64,000 bases of DNA from Sphingopyxis sp. H115. Lineage in GTDB: Bacteria; Pseudomonadota; Alphaproteobacteria; Sphingomonadales; Sphingomonadaceae. The notes under the pieces are model-generated. The model had not been told where the DNA came from. It saw only the letters and a program-made list of their open reading frames with translations, and did no database searches. The stretch is from assembly GCF_001468465.1 (NCBI RefSeq), contig NZ_LNSA01000019.1, forward strand, positions 1 through 64,000, in the 5' to 3' direction. This document shows positions 17,181-25,571 of this stretch, piece after piece. Made by a program: the position numbers and the translations under genes. Numbering within the stretch: the first letter of the stretch is position 1; each line of letters opens with the position of its first letter.

Positions 17181-17752
17181 CCGGCGGGCAAACGCCGTGC
17201 CAGATTGATGATGATCCCCGCCGTCACGCCCCAGATCCGCCGTCCCTGCCAGTCCATGTCGTAATAATGGCGGTCGTGCCCCTGAAAATTCGCATGCTGG
17301 CGCGCATAATTGTCGGGATCGAACAGGATGTCGAGCGGCACCTCGAACCAGTCTTCGACCTCGTCGGGATTGGGATCGAATGCCAGGTCGGGGGGGATGA
17401 CGCCGAGCACCGGGGTGATCCGATAGCCGCTGCCCGACTGGTAGGCTTCGGTCGCGCCCGCGATCATCACGTCGCGGCGGCTAAGGCCGATTTCCTCTTC
17501 CGCCTCGCGCAGCGCCGCATCGATCGCATCGCGGTCGCCGGGATCGATCTTGCCACCAGGAAAGGCGACCTGCCCCGCGTGGCTACGCAGCCATTGCGGG
17601 CGCTGGGTCAGGATCACGCCGGGGTCTGGGCGGTCGGTAAAGGCGATCAGCACTGCGGCATCGCGTAGCGTCGGCGTGCCGAGATAGGCCTCGTCTTCGC
17701 CGACTCCGGGAAGCAGATTCTCGAGCGCGGCGCGCAATTTTTCGGAAAGCAT
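17168..17752 (-). CDS. Nudix hydrolase, probable CoA pyrophosphatase
   Basis: A 194-aa Nudix enzyme resembling the NudL/PCD1 group that cleaves coenzyme A and its derivatives. The Nudix box starts GGKIDPGDRD and ends REAEEEIGL (about residues 66-90); the first Glu of the consensus is Asp, a tolerated change. The preceding RSHAGQVAFPGG is the CoA-specific NuCoA-type lead-in. It sits between the DUF1285 and CCA genes with 1- and 13-nt overlaps, so it is clearly co-transcribed. Confidence 0.92.
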   Translation of the reverse strand: MLSEKLRAALENLLPGVGEDEAYLGTPTLRDAAVLIAFTDRPDPGVILTQRPQWLRSHAGQVAFPGGKIDPGDRDAIDAALREAEEEIGLSRRDVMIAGATEAYQSGSGYRITPVLGVIPPDLAFDPNPDEVEDWFEVPLDILFDPDNYARQHANFQGHDRHYYDMDWQGRRIWGVTAGIIINLARRLPAGWHR

Positions 17753-18339
17753 CAGGCGGCGCCCACCAAGGGAAAGCAGGCGCCGTTCGACCAGATGGCG
17801 GGCGGATCGCCGCCCTCCGCCAGCGCCAGTTCGGCGATATCGTAATAGAGCGCGCGGTCGATGCGCGCCTCCAGCCCGTTGGCGATTGCACCGCGGACGT
17901 GGAGGCGCGGGTCGGGGTCGTCGGGATCGTCACCGAAACTCAGCGGGTGGTCCGCGCCCGCAATCACAAGATCGTCGGTATCGAGCCGGAAGACGAGCCT
18001 GCGCGCCTCACCCTCGCCCTCGCTCTTCATCTCGACCGCGCGGAAGGGGGTGTCCTCGACGGTGATCGCCAGCTTCTCGGCCGGGGTGACAAGGACGTGG
18101 CTGCCGTCGGGTTCGCGCCGCAGGATCGTCGAAAAGAGTCTGACCATCGCGGGGCGGTTGATTCGCCCGCCCTCGTGATACCAGCTGCCGTCGGCGTGAA
18201 TCTCCATCGCGCTGTCGCCGCTGCGTTCGGGGTGCCAGCTTTCGACCGGCGGCAGCTTGCGCGCTGCGAGCAGTTCGGCCGCCTCGGTCAGCGAAAGCTG
18301 GGCGAAGTCCTTTGGAAGCGAGGGTGCAGGGCTGACCAT
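17752..18339 (-). CDS. DUF1285 domain-containing protein
   Basis: A 195-aa cytosolic protein matching the DUF1285 family: PPVESWHPERSGDSAMEIHADGSWYHEGG near residues 30-58 and the INRPAMVRLFSTILRRE block after it. Family structures are beta-rich, but no function is established. I use the ATG at 18339 (MVSPAPSLP); a longer frame to 18525 would overlap the GNAT gene in an Arg-rich non-conserved leader. Its stop shares a base with the Nudix start (TGATG), a sign of coupling. Confidence 0.88.
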   Translation of the reverse strand: MVSPAPSLPKDFAQLSLTEAAELLAARKLPPVESWHPERSGDSAMEIHADGSWYHEGGRINRPAMVRLFSTILRREPDGSHVLVTPAEKLAITVEDTPFRAVEMKSEGEGEARRLVFRLDTDDLVIAGADHPLSFGDDPDDPDPRLHVRGAIANGLEARIDRALYYDIAELALAEGGDPPAIWSNGACFPLVGAA

Positions 18340-18385
18340 CCATCCGACATAGGCGGAAGGGCGGAGCGCGCAACCCCAAGCCCGC

Positions 18386-18889
18386 TCAGCGCGGCCCGAT
18401 CCTTCCCGCGCCCGTCGGCAGGACGTGCCCGTTGACCGCCCGCGCGAGCAGGCGGCGCTTCTCATACAGGCCGGGCAAGTCCCACGCCTCCGTCGCATCG
18501 GCGGCAAAGCCGAAGAAACGACCATAATATTCGGGGTCGCCGATCATCATCAGCGCACCGTCGGCCTCATGCTCGGCGGCCTCCAGCATATGCGCCATCA
18601 GCAAACGACCGTGGCCGCCGCGCTGGACGTCGGGGCTGACCGCGACCGGACCGACCATGACGAGCGGCGTCGCGGTGCCGTCGACGCCGCGATGCGCGAC
18701 GGGCCAGCACTGGATCGTGCCGATCAGCGCGCCATCCTCGACCGCCGCGAAACTCAAAGCCGGGACCGCATCCATGCCTTCGCGGATGCGATAGGCGGTT
18801 CGTCCAAAGCGATCCGGTCCGAAAGCAGCGTCGAGGAGCGCCTCGACCGCCTGCGGCTCGATATCGGACAATGGAAGTAACTCGACCAA
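18386..18889 (-). CDS. GNAT family N-acetyltransferase
   Basis: A 167-aa acetyl-CoA-dependent acetyltransferase. The acetyl-CoA binding motif is VGPVAVSPDVQRGGHGRLLMAHML (about residues 78-101, the Q/RxxGxG/A loop being QRGGHG). The MMIGDPEYYGRFFGF segment places it with the YhbS/N-acetyltransferase subgroup. Substrate unknown. The start is TTG at 18889 with AAAGGG 8 nt upstream. It may head the minus-strand DUF1285-Nudix-cca run, from which it is separated by 46 nt, or be separate. Confidence 0.88.
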   Translation of the reverse strand: MVELLPLSDIEPQAVEALLDAAFGPDRFGRTAYRIREGMDAVPALSFAAVEDGALIGTIQCWPVAHRGVDGTATPLVMVGPVAVSPDVQRGGHGRLLMAHMLEAAEHEADGALMMIGDPEYYGRFFGFAADATEAWDLPGLYEKRRLLARAVNGHVLPTGAGRIGPR

Positions 18890-18979
18890 CGCATACCCTT
18901 TCGCTAATGCGGCGGCGCTTTAGGGTCCGGCGTCGGCGTTGCAAAGCCGAATGTCGCGCCCGTTCGACAGGATTTTCTT

Positions 18980-19351
18980 GTGACCGATATATTGTGGCTG
19001 GAAGTGACCGGGCTGACCGTCGACGTATTGACCGGCATCTACTCCGAAGAAACGCATTTGCCGCAGCCGCTGCGCATCTCGGTGCGGGCGAAGCTGGCGA
19101 TGGCCGATCATTACGAGCCGACGACGCCGCTCAGCCGCTCGAAAAACTACATGCACCTCAAATTCGCGGCGACAGAGGGCATTCCCAAGAACGTCCATTT
19201 CGTGCTGATCGAAAGCGTCGCCGATCATATCATCGACACGCTGTTCCTGCAGGACGAGAAGGTCGAGGAGGTCGAGGTCAAAATCGTCAAGCTCGCGATC
19301 GCCGAAGAAGGCGAAGAGATCGGCATCACCATGCGGCGGGCGCGCAAATGA
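18980..19351 (+). CDS. folB: Dihydroneopterin aldolase (FolB)
   Basis: A 123-aa folate-pathway enzyme that cleaves 7,8-dihydroneopterin to 6-hydroxymethyl-dihydropterin and glycolaldehyde. Family features are LTGIYSEETHLPQPLRISV at residues 17-35, FVLIESVADHIIDTLF (the LIE motif) and a late lysine in VKIVKLAI that fits the catalytic Lys. The middle loop SKNYMHLKFAATEGIPKNVH is longer than in E. coli FolB. GTG start at 18980. The stop overlaps the ATG of the next SDR gene (ATGA), forming a pteridine pair. Confidence 0.85.
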   Translation: MTDILWLEVTGLTVDVLTGIYSEETHLPQPLRISVRAKLAMADHYEPTTPLSRSKNYMHLKFAATEGIPKNVHFVLIESVADHIIDTLFLQDEKVEEVEVKIVKLAIAEEGEEIGITMRRARK

Positions 19352-20109
19352 CGCAAAAGCTCGCTCTCGTCACGGGCGGGCTCCACCGCGTCGGCGCCGC
19401 TATTTCCGCGCGGCTCGCGCGCGAAGGCTATGCGCTGGCGATCCACAAGCGCAGCCCGGGCGAAGCCGATCCGGTGCTGGCCGAGGCACTGGCCGAGACC
19501 GGTGCGCTGAGCCATCGCTTTGCCGCCAACCTTGCCGATCCGGCGGCGGTCGACGGTCTGATCCCGGCGGTGATCGAAAAATTCGGCCGCGTGCCCGACC
19601 TGCTCGTCAACAATGCCGCGCTGTTCGCCGAGGGCGAATGGCAGGATCTGTCCGCCACCGCGCTGGCCGAAATGATGCAGGTCAATCTGTCCGCACCGGT
19701 GATGCTGGCAAAAGCGCTTGTCGCCGCAAGCGGAGGCGGTCGCCCCGCGATCGTCAACATCGTCGACCAGCGCGTGCGCAATCCCGTTCCCGACCAACTC
19801 GCCTACAGCCTGTCGAAATCGGCTTTGTGGCAAGCGACGGCGACGCTGGCCGTCGCATTCGGGAACCGCGCGCGCATCAATGCCGTCGCGCCCGGACTGA
19901 CGATGGCGACCGACGATTATTCGGCGGCGCAGGTCGAGCGGCTGGCGGCACGGATGCCGCTGGGCGCGCTACCGATGCCCGCGGAAATCGCCGATGCGGT
20001 CGTGTATCTCGCCCGCGCCGAAGCGGTGACAGGACAGACGATCTTCGTCGATGGCGGCGCGCATCTCGCGCCGATGGCGCGCGATTTCGTGGCGCTGGAG
20101 CGGGATTAA
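19348..20109 (+). CDS. SDR oxidoreductase, FolM/pteridine-reductase-like
   Basis: A 253-aa short-chain dehydrogenase. The nucleotide loop TGGLHRVG (residues 9-16) fits the TGxxxRxG pattern specific to FolM and PTR1 pteridine reductases, where the Arg replaces the usual Gly and favours NADPH. The active site has YSLSK (about residues 151-155), and a GG(A/T) substrate-side ending is present. Coupling to folB by a 4-nt overlap supports reduction of dihydromonapterin or dihydrofolate. The evidence is strong for the family and inferential for the exact substrate. Confidence 0.85.
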   Translation: MTQKLALVTGGLHRVGAAISARLAREGYALAIHKRSPGEADPVLAEALAETGALSHRFAANLADPAAVDGLIPAVIEKFGRVPDLLVNNAALFAEGEWQDLSATALAEMMQVNLSAPVMLAKALVAASGGGRPAIVNIVDQRVRNPVPDQLAYSLSKSALWQATATLAVAFGNRARINAVAPGLTMATDDYSAAQVERLAARMPLGALPMPAEIADAVVYLARAEAVTGQTIFVDGGAHLAPMARDFVALERD

Positions 20110-20114
20110 GCGTC

Positions 20115-20134
20115 GCCCCCGCGAAGGCGGGGGC
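20115..20134. terminator. GC-rich hairpin between convergent genes
   Basis: GCCCCCGC-gaag-GCGGGGGC is an 8-bp perfect stem in the 34-nt gap between the convergent FolM-like and semialdehyde dehydrogenase genes. It could terminate both, although no T-tract is present, or be a REP-type unit. Confidence 0.5.
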
Positions 20135-20143
20135 AACGAACCG

Positions 20144-21577
20144 TCAATAGATATGTACCGCCTTGGTGACGAGATAGCCGTCGAGGCCCTCTGGCCCGCT
20201 TTCGCTGCCGAAGCCCGATTCCTTGATCCCGCCGAACGGCGCGTCGAGCGCCGAGATGACGAAGCTGTTCACCCCGACCATGCCGCTTTCGATGCTGTCG
20301 ACGATGCGGTTGATGCGCCGCCCATTCTCGGTGAAAGCAAAGGCCGCGAGGCCGTAGGGCAAGCGGTTCGCCTGTTCGAGCGCCTCTTCCTCGGTGCCGA
20401 ACGGGCGGATCAGCGCCATCGGGCCAAAGGGTTCGTTGTTCATCGCATCGGCCTCCAGCGGCACGTCGGCGATCGCGGTCGGCTGGAAGAAATAGCCGTT
20501 GCCGGTCGCCTCGCCGCCCGCGATCACACGCGCGCCCTTGGCCTTGGCATCGGCGACCAGCGCCTCCAAGCCGGGGATGCGCCGCGCATTGGCAAGCGGG
20601 CCCATTTGCGTGTCGGGGTCGAGGCCGCTGCCAATCTTCACCTTCGCCGTGCGCTCGGCAAAGCCCTTGACGAACGCGTCGTAGATACCCTGCTGGACAT
20701 AGAAGCGCGTCGGCGAGATGCAGACCTGTCCCGCATTGCGGAACTTCTGCCACACGACCCTGTCGAGCGTCGTTTCGAGATCGCAATCGTCGAAGATCAG
20801 CACCGGCGCGTGGCCGCCGAGTTCCATCGTGATCCGCTTCACCCCGTCGGCGGCAAGCTTCATCAGATGTTTGCCGACCGCGGTCGAGCCGGTGAAGCTG
20901 ACCTTGCGGATCACCGGGCTCGCGAGCAGGTGCCGGCTGATCATGTCGGGGTCGCCGTAGACGAGCTGGACAACGTCGCCGGGGATGCCGGCGTCGGCGA
21001 TGCAGCGCATCACCGCGCTGGTGCAGCCCGGCGTTTCCTCCGGGGCCTTCGCGATCACGACGCAGCCCGCGGCGAGCGCGGGCGCGATTTTCTTGACCAT
21101 CAGATTGACCGGGAAGTTCCACGGGCTGAAGCCCGCGACGGGACCGACCGGATGTTTGGTGACCATCGCGCGCTGGCCGAGCGGGCGCTGAAGGACACGG
21201 CCCTCGATGCGTTTACCCTGCTCGGCGAAATAGTCGAGCAGACCGGCCGCCGAGAGTACTTCGCCGCGCGCCTCGCCGATCGGCTTACCCTGCTCGAGCG
21301 TCAGGAGGGTGGCGATATGATCGACGCGTTCGCGAATGATCCCCGCGGCCTTGTGCATCAGCGCGGCGCGCTCGTCGGGCGTCTTCGCGCGCCAGACCGG
21401 CCAGCCGCGTGTCGCGGCCGCGAGCGCTTCGTCGAGATCGGCGGCGGTCGCGACCGGCAGTTCGGCGATCGTGCCGGCCGTCGCGGGATTATAGACCGGC
21501 CGCTCGTCGCGCCCTTCGCCGCTCCGCCAGGCACCGTTGATGAAGAGCTGGAGGTCGGCGTCGTAGGTCGCGGTCAT
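20144..21577 (-). CDS. NAD(P)-dependent succinate-semialdehyde dehydrogenase family protein
   Basis: A 477-aa aldehyde dehydrogenase of the GabD type. Key motifs are GFSPWNFPVNL (about residues 145-155), the catalytic Glu in ELGGHAP (about 245), and the catalytic Cys in NAGQVCISPTRF (about 278-289). EPFGPM and FGGIKESGFGSE end motifs also match. GabD-like enzymes oxidise succinate semialdehyde and other short aldehydes. The ATG at 21577 starts the conserved frame. No gab neighbour is present, so physiological substrate remains open. A palindromic repeat lies just upstream. Confidence 0.92.
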   Translation of the reverse strand: MTATYDADLQLFINGAWRSGEGRDERPVYNPATAGTIAELPVATAADLDEALAAATRGWPVWRAKTPDERAALMHKAAGIIRERVDHIATLLTLEQGKPIGEARGEVLSAAGLLDYFAEQGKRIEGRVLQRPLGQRAMVTKHPVGPVAGFSPWNFPVNLMVKKIAPALAAGCVVIAKAPEETPGCTSAVMRCIADAGIPGDVVQLVYGDPDMISRHLLASPVIRKVSFTGSTAVGKHLMKLAADGVKRITMELGGHAPVLIFDDCDLETTLDRVVWQKFRNAGQVCISPTRFYVQQGIYDAFVKGFAERTAKVKIGSGLDPDTQMGPLANARRIPGLEALVADAKAKGARVIAGGEATGNGYFFQPTAIADVPLEADAMNNEPFGPMALIRPFGTEEEALEQANRLPYGLAAFAFTENGRRINRIVDSIESGMVGVNSFVISALDAPFGGIKESGFGSESGPEGLDGYLVTKAVHIY

Positions 21578-21597
21578 ATGGCTTAATCCTGTCTGAT

Positions 21598-21679
21598 CCG
21601 TTCGCATCGAGCGAAGTCGAGATGCCCCTCGACCTTGCTCCACGCCGATGGGTGTCTCGACTTCGCTCGACACGAACGG
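21598..21679. repeat. 82-nt palindromic intergenic repeat, family B copy 1
   Basis: Arms begin CCGTTCGcatCGAGCGAAGT and end CTTCGCTCGacaCGAACGG; about 27-nt arms with a 3-nt internal mismatch around a central spacer. The second copy at 61749-61830 differs at only 5 of 82 positions. It lies just upstream of the semialdehyde dehydrogenase start. Confidence 0.9.
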
Positions 21680-21718
21680 GAATGGGGGATGGTCAGATCG
21701 CGCCCATATAGGACCGGC

Positions 21719-22318
21719 TCAGCGATAGTTAAAGCTGATGCTGATCCGTTCGCCCTTGCCCGAATGCGGCATCACCTCGTGCCGCAGCCAGCTTTCCCAC
21801 AGGAACACCCGGCCGGCGGCGGGTTCGGCGTAGATAAAGGGGCGCTGATGCTCGGGCGCGTCGTCGGTGCGTCCGGGCGCCGCCATCAACATCGGCAGGC
21901 GCGGGTCTTCGAGCTTGAGCGCGCCCGATCCCGGCGGGACGGCGACATAGAAGGTGCCCGACACGATGCTGTGCGGGTGGATGTGGCCGCTGTGAGTGCC
22001 GCCGGGTTTCAGGATATTGACCCACAGGCTGTCGAGCTTGAGCGGTTTCGCCAAATCGAAATGACATGCCTTGGCAAAGGCCCTGACCTCTTTGTCGAGG
22101 AGCTTCTTCAGGTCGTAAAAGGCCGGGTCGCGTTCGGGCAGGTCGCCGAGGCTCGCATAGCTCGTATAGCCCTTATAGCCATGCTCGCGGCTCCACGCCT
22201 TGCCCGCGCCATCCTCTTCGGCGAACAGGCGGCAGCTCTCCTCCAGCTCTTCGAGCAGGTCGGGGGAACCGATGTCGGCTTCGTAGAAATTTGTGGCGAA
22301 GAGCGTGCGAACGGGCAT
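21719..22318 (-). CDS. TIGR02466-family putative 2OG-Fe(II) oxygenase
   Basis: A 199-aa double-stranded beta-helix protein. The iron-binding pattern is visible as HIHPHSIVSGTFYV (about residues 115-128) and a distal WLRHEVMPH, followed by RISISFN, matching the TIGR02466 group of 2-oxoglutarate oxygenases. GSGALKLEDPR is also family-typical. The substrate is unknown. The ATG at 22318 begins MPVRTLFATNFYEAD; a longer frame overlaps the divergent SMP-30 gene. It is divergent from that gene across 46 nt, so the two promoters are close. Confidence 0.82.
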   Translation of the reverse strand: MPVRTLFATNFYEADIGSPDLLEELEESCRLFAEEDGAGKAWSREHGYKGYTSYASLGDLPERDPAFYDLKKLLDKEVRAFAKACHFDLAKPLKLDSLWVNILKPGGTHSGHIHPHSIVSGTFYVAVPPGSGALKLEDPRLPMLMAAPGRTDDAPEHQRPFIYAEPAAGRVFLWESWLRHEVMPHSGKGERISISFNYR

Positions 22319-22364
22319 GATGGCCGCAAAGCACAGCCAGAACAGACACGCAAGGGAGACGAAG

Positions 22365-23285
22365 ATGGCCGAGTTTGAACTGATCGCCGACGGATTGCGC
22401 TTTCCCGAGGCACCGGTCGTGATGGACGACGGCAGCGTCATTATCGTCGAGATCGAGGCGAAGCGCATCACGCGCTGCTGGCCCGGCGGGAAGAAGCAGG
22501 TCATCGCGACCCCCGGCGGCGGCCCCAACGGGTTGGCGATCGGACCCGACGGCAAGCTTTATTGCTGCAACAACGGCGGGTTCAACTACGTCGAATCGAA
22601 CGGCTACCTCGCCCCCCATGGCATCGCCGACGATTACTCGGGCGGACGGATCGAGCGCATCGACATCGAGACGGGCGGAGTCGAGGTCCTCTACAAATCG
22701 GGCGACCATGGCGTCGTGCTGCGCGGCCCCAACGACATCATGTTCGACGCGCATGGCGGCTTCTGGTTCACCGATCACGGCAAGGTCGATTATGCCGCGC
22801 GCTGCCACGATATCGTCGGCATTTTCTACGCCAAGGCCGACGGCAGCTTCATCGAGGAGGTGATTTTCCCGAGTTACAACCCCAACGGCATCGGCATTTC
22901 CCCCGACGGGACGAAGCTCTATGCCGCTGAAACCTACACCTGCCGCCTGACCCAGTTCAACATCGTCGCCCCCGGCAAGGTCGACGATGCGGCGGGTCCG
23001 GGCGGCCCCGGCATCCCGCTCTATCGCCCCGCAGGCTATAAATTCTTCGACAGCCTCGCGATGGAGGCGAACGGCAATATCTGCGTCGCGACGATCGGCG
23101 AATGCGGGATCAGCGTCGTGTCGCCGCAGGGCGAACTGGTCGAGTTCGTCGCGACCGACGACATCTTCACCACCAACATCGCCTTCGGCGGGCCCGACCG
23201 GCAGGACGCCTATCTCACCCTGTCGGGTACCGGGCGGCTGGTCAAAACGCGCTGGGCGCGGCCGGGGCTGCAACTGCAATATTGA
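22365..23285 (+). CDS. SMP-30/gluconolactonase/LRE family protein
   Basis: A 306-aa six-bladed beta-propeller lactonase-like protein. Each blade shows the typical aromatic/Gly pattern; metal-binding candidates are the Glu in FPEAPV (about residue 16), Asn in GPNDIM (about 124), and Asp in SPDGTKLYAAET (about 178). No signal peptide, so cytosolic. Related enzymes open gluconolactone and other sugar or alkyl lactones. RBS AGGGAG is 7 nt before ATG 22365. It lies 7 nt upstream of the VIT-family transporter, likely the same transcript. Confidence 0.88.
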   Translation: MAEFELIADGLRFPEAPVVMDDGSVIIVEIEAKRITRCWPGGKKQVIATPGGGPNGLAIGPDGKLYCCNNGGFNYVESNGYLAPHGIADDYSGGRIERIDIETGGVEVLYKSGDHGVVLRGPNDIMFDAHGGFWFTDHGKVDYAARCHDIVGIFYAKADGSFIEEVIFPSYNPNGIGISPDGTKLYAAETYTCRLTQFNIVAPGKVDDAAGPGGPGIPLYRPAGYKFFDSLAMEANGNICVATIGECGISVVSPQGELVEFVATDDIFTTNIAFGGPDRQDAYLTLSGTGRLVKTRWARPGLQLQY

Positions 23286-23292
23286 GGTCGCG

Positions 23293-23982
23293 ATGCACGA
23301 GGAAACTCACGCCGTTACGCGAGTTGGCTGGCTGCGCGCCGCGATCCTCGGCGCCAACGACGGGATCGTATCGACCGCGAGCCTGATCGCCGGGGTCGCC
23401 GCGGCGGGCGCGTCGCAATCGTCGATCCTCGTCACCGGCACCGCGGGGCTCGTCGCAGGCGCGATGTCGATGGCGGCTGGCGAATATGTGTCGGTGAGTT
23501 CGCAGGGCGATGCCGAAAGGGCCGACGTCGAACTGGAGAAACGCCACCTCGCCGCCGATCCCGAATTCGAGCTCGAGGAACTGACGCAAATCTATCAGGA
23601 GCGCGGGCTGACCCGCGCGCTCGCCGAAGAGGTCGCGGAACAGCTCACCGCGCATAATGCGCTCGACACGCATTTACGCGACGAACTGGGCATGACCGAT
23701 GCGATGGCGGCGCGGCCAGTGCAGGCGGCGGCGGCTTCTGCGGCGAGCTTCGCAACCGGCGCAGCGCTGCCGCTGGCGACGGTGCTGGTCGACCAAGGCG
23801 ACACGCTGCCTTTCACGGTGTCGGGCGCGTCGCTTATCTTCCTCGCGATTCTCGGCGCGCTCGGCGCGCGGGCAGGCAAGGCACCGATGCTGCGTCCTAT
23901 CGTGCGCGTCACCTTCTGGGGCGCCTTTGCCATGGCCGCAACGATCGCGATCGGCTCGCTGCTCGGAACGACAGTGGGTTAG
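23293..23982 (+). CDS. VIT1/CCC1-family transporter
   Basis: A 229-aa membrane protein of the vacuolar iron transporter family, which exports or stores Fe2+/Mn2+. The first transmembrane block carries LGANDGIVSTASLIAGVAAAG (about residues 19-39) and a second has AGAMSMAAGEYVSVSSQ; the hydrophilic metal-binding loop (about 70-130) is Glu-rich. Three further helices follow. The stop codon overlaps the convergent DUF488 stop. It likely acts in metal detoxification; substrate specificity is not read from sequence. Confidence 0.9.
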   Translation: MHEETHAVTRVGWLRAAILGANDGIVSTASLIAGVAAAGASQSSILVTGTAGLVAGAMSMAAGEYVSVSSQGDAERADVELEKRHLAADPEFELEELTQIYQERGLTRALAEEVAEQLTAHNALDTHLRDELGMTDAMAARPVQAAAASAASFATGAALPLATVLVDQGDTLPFTVSGASLIFLAILGALGARAGKAPMLRPIVRVTFWGAFAMAATIAIGSLLGTTVG

Positions 23983-24362
23983 CACCGCTCCAGCCATTCG
24001 CGGAGCGCGGTGGCATTGTTGCGCACCTCATTTTTCGCGGCATAGAGCAAGGTCACGGGGTCCGCCCGCGCCGCCGCGTCGAGCGTGAAGAGCGCCGCCT
24101 TCACCGCATCGCCGCCCGCATCGAGTTCGGCAAAATAGTCGAAGCGAAACGCGTCCCACGCCTCGTCCGAAGCCGCGGTCTCGCCATGGAAGCGCTTGCG
24201 CAAGGCATCGCTCGGCGACAGCGGCTTGAGCCAGGCCGCGATCGCAGCTTTTTCCTTCGAAACGCCGCGCGGCCACAGCCGGTCGACAAGGAAGCCCGCG
24301 CCGTCCCCGGGACCAGCCGGTTCGTGGATGAGTTTGACCGCGATTGTCAGGGGCGGCGCCAT
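23979..24362 (-). CDS. DUF488 (YeaO-like) protein
   Basis: A 127-aa protein of the DUF488 family. The family landmarks are VDRLWPRGVSKEKAAIAAWLKPLSPSDALRKRFH (about residues 25-58) and the late VTLLYAAKNEVRNNA. The function is not established. I start at the ATG at 24362; upstream in-frame starts would extend over the divergent DUF2855 gene. Its TAA overlaps the VIT stop by 3 nt, a tail-to-tail arrangement. Confidence 0.9.
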   Translation of the reverse strand: MAPPLTIAVKLIHEPAGPGDGAGFLVDRLWPRGVSKEKAAIAAWLKPLSPSDALRKRFHGETAASDEAWDAFRFDYFAELDAGGDAVKAALFTLDAAARADPVTLLYAAKNEVRNNATALREWLERC

Positions 24363-24420
24363 CTGTATGACTATCGGCCATCCCGCATTCGCGGGCAAGC
24401 CAATCGGAGGGGTCCGGACA

Positions 24421-25527
24421 ATGAGCGTACAACGCTGGGCGATCGACATCGATCGCGACGATATCACGCAAGCCGAATTGGTCGTCGACACCGACATGCC
24501 ACTCGCGCCAGGGCAGGTCCGCGCCCACCTCGACAGCTATGCGATGACCGCGAACAACATCACGTACGCGGTGTTCGGCAAGCCCGCCGGGTTGTTCGGC
24601 AACGACCAGGGCTATTGGGATTTCTTCGCCGAACGGAGCGAACCCGGCCGGCTCCCGGTCTGGGGCTTCGCAACGGTGACCGAAAGCAATGCCGAGGGCG
24701 TCGCGGTCGGCGATCGATATTATGGCTATTATCCCATGGCCGAAGACGCGGTGCTGACCGTCGGCAAGGCAGGACCAGGCGGCTTCACCGACGTCACCCC
24801 GCGCCGCACCACCCTGCCCCCCATCTACAACCATTATCAGCGGATCGAAGCGCTGGCTGAATACCGCGCAGCCGACCATGATTATTGGCCCGTCTTCCGC
24901 CCGCTCTTCCTCACCGGCTGGCTGATCGCCGACCAGTTCGAGGATGAGGACGATTATGGCGCGAGCCAGATCCTGATCGCGAGCGCGTCGAGCAAGACCG
25001 CAATCGGGCTCGGCTTCTCGCTCGCGCGGCGTGCCGGACACCGCCCCGAGACCGTCGGCCTTACCAGCAAGGCCAATGTCGCCGACCTCGATGCGCAGCG
25101 CATTTACGACCGCGTCATAGCCTACGACGACATCCTTACGCTCAACCCCGCCACGCCGTCGGCATTGGTCGACATGGCGGGCAATGGCGCGGTCACGCGC
25201 GTCGTCCACAGCCATTTCGGGAATAACCTCAAAGCCTCAATCATCGTCGGCAAGTCGCACTGGGATGCCGACGCCGGCGGGGCCACGCTTCCCGGGCCCG
25301 ATCGGCAGGGCTTTTTCGCACCCGGCCGCAGCCAGAAACGCATCGCCGACTGGGGCGGTACAGCGTTCGGGCAGAAGATTGCCGAGGCTTGGCTCGCCTT
25401 CATGGACGTCGCCCCGCAGCTGACGTCGATCGACAAGCGCAGCGGTGGCGACGCGGCGCTGGCGGCGTATCACGAGATGCTTTCGGGACAGGCCGACCCC
25501 AGGAAGGGTATCGTCGTCGAACCCTGA
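24421..25527 (+). CDS. DUF2855 family protein
   Basis: A 368-aa protein of the DUF2855 family, distantly similar to medium-chain dehydrogenases/quinone oxidoreductases: a GroES-like N-terminus (DSYAMTANNITYAVFG) and a Rossmann-like QILIASASSKTAIGLGFSLARR segment at about residues 180-201. No zinc-binding Cys cluster is seen. The GGAGG ribosome binding site lies 10 nt before ATG 24421. Enzymatic function is unproven. It is followed 44 nt later by the HAD gene, but an operator-like palindrome in between suggests separate control. Confidence 0.86.
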   Translation: MSVQRWAIDIDRDDITQAELVVDTDMPLAPGQVRAHLDSYAMTANNITYAVFGKPAGLFGNDQGYWDFFAERSEPGRLPVWGFATVTESNAEGVAVGDRYYGYYPMAEDAVLTVGKAGPGGFTDVTPRRTTLPPIYNHYQRIEALAEYRAADHDYWPVFRPLFLTGWLIADQFEDEDDYGASQILIASASSKTAIGLGFSLARRAGHRPETVGLTSKANVADLDAQRIYDRVIAYDDILTLNPATPSALVDMAGNGAVTRVVHSHFGNNLKASIIVGKSHWDADAGGATLPGPDRQGFFAPGRSQKRIADWGGTAFGQKIAEAWLAFMDVAPQLTSIDKRSGGDAALAAYHEMLSGQADPRKGIVVEP

Positions 25528-25536
25528 CGGCCGGAG

Positions 25537-25552
25537 TTGACGTTAACGTCAA
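25537..25552. promoter_or_regulatory. Perfect 16-bp palindromic operator upstream of the HAD gene
   Basis: TTGACGTTAACGTCAA ends 19 nt before the HAD ATG. The ACGT half-sites resemble operators of LiuR-type MerR regulators that control branched-chain amino-acid and acyl-CoA catabolism in proteobacteria. A 13/16 match occurs at 40124-40139 upstream of the BVMO gene. Confidence 0.65.
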
Positions 25553-25571
25553 TCTGCGCTCTAGCCTCCCC

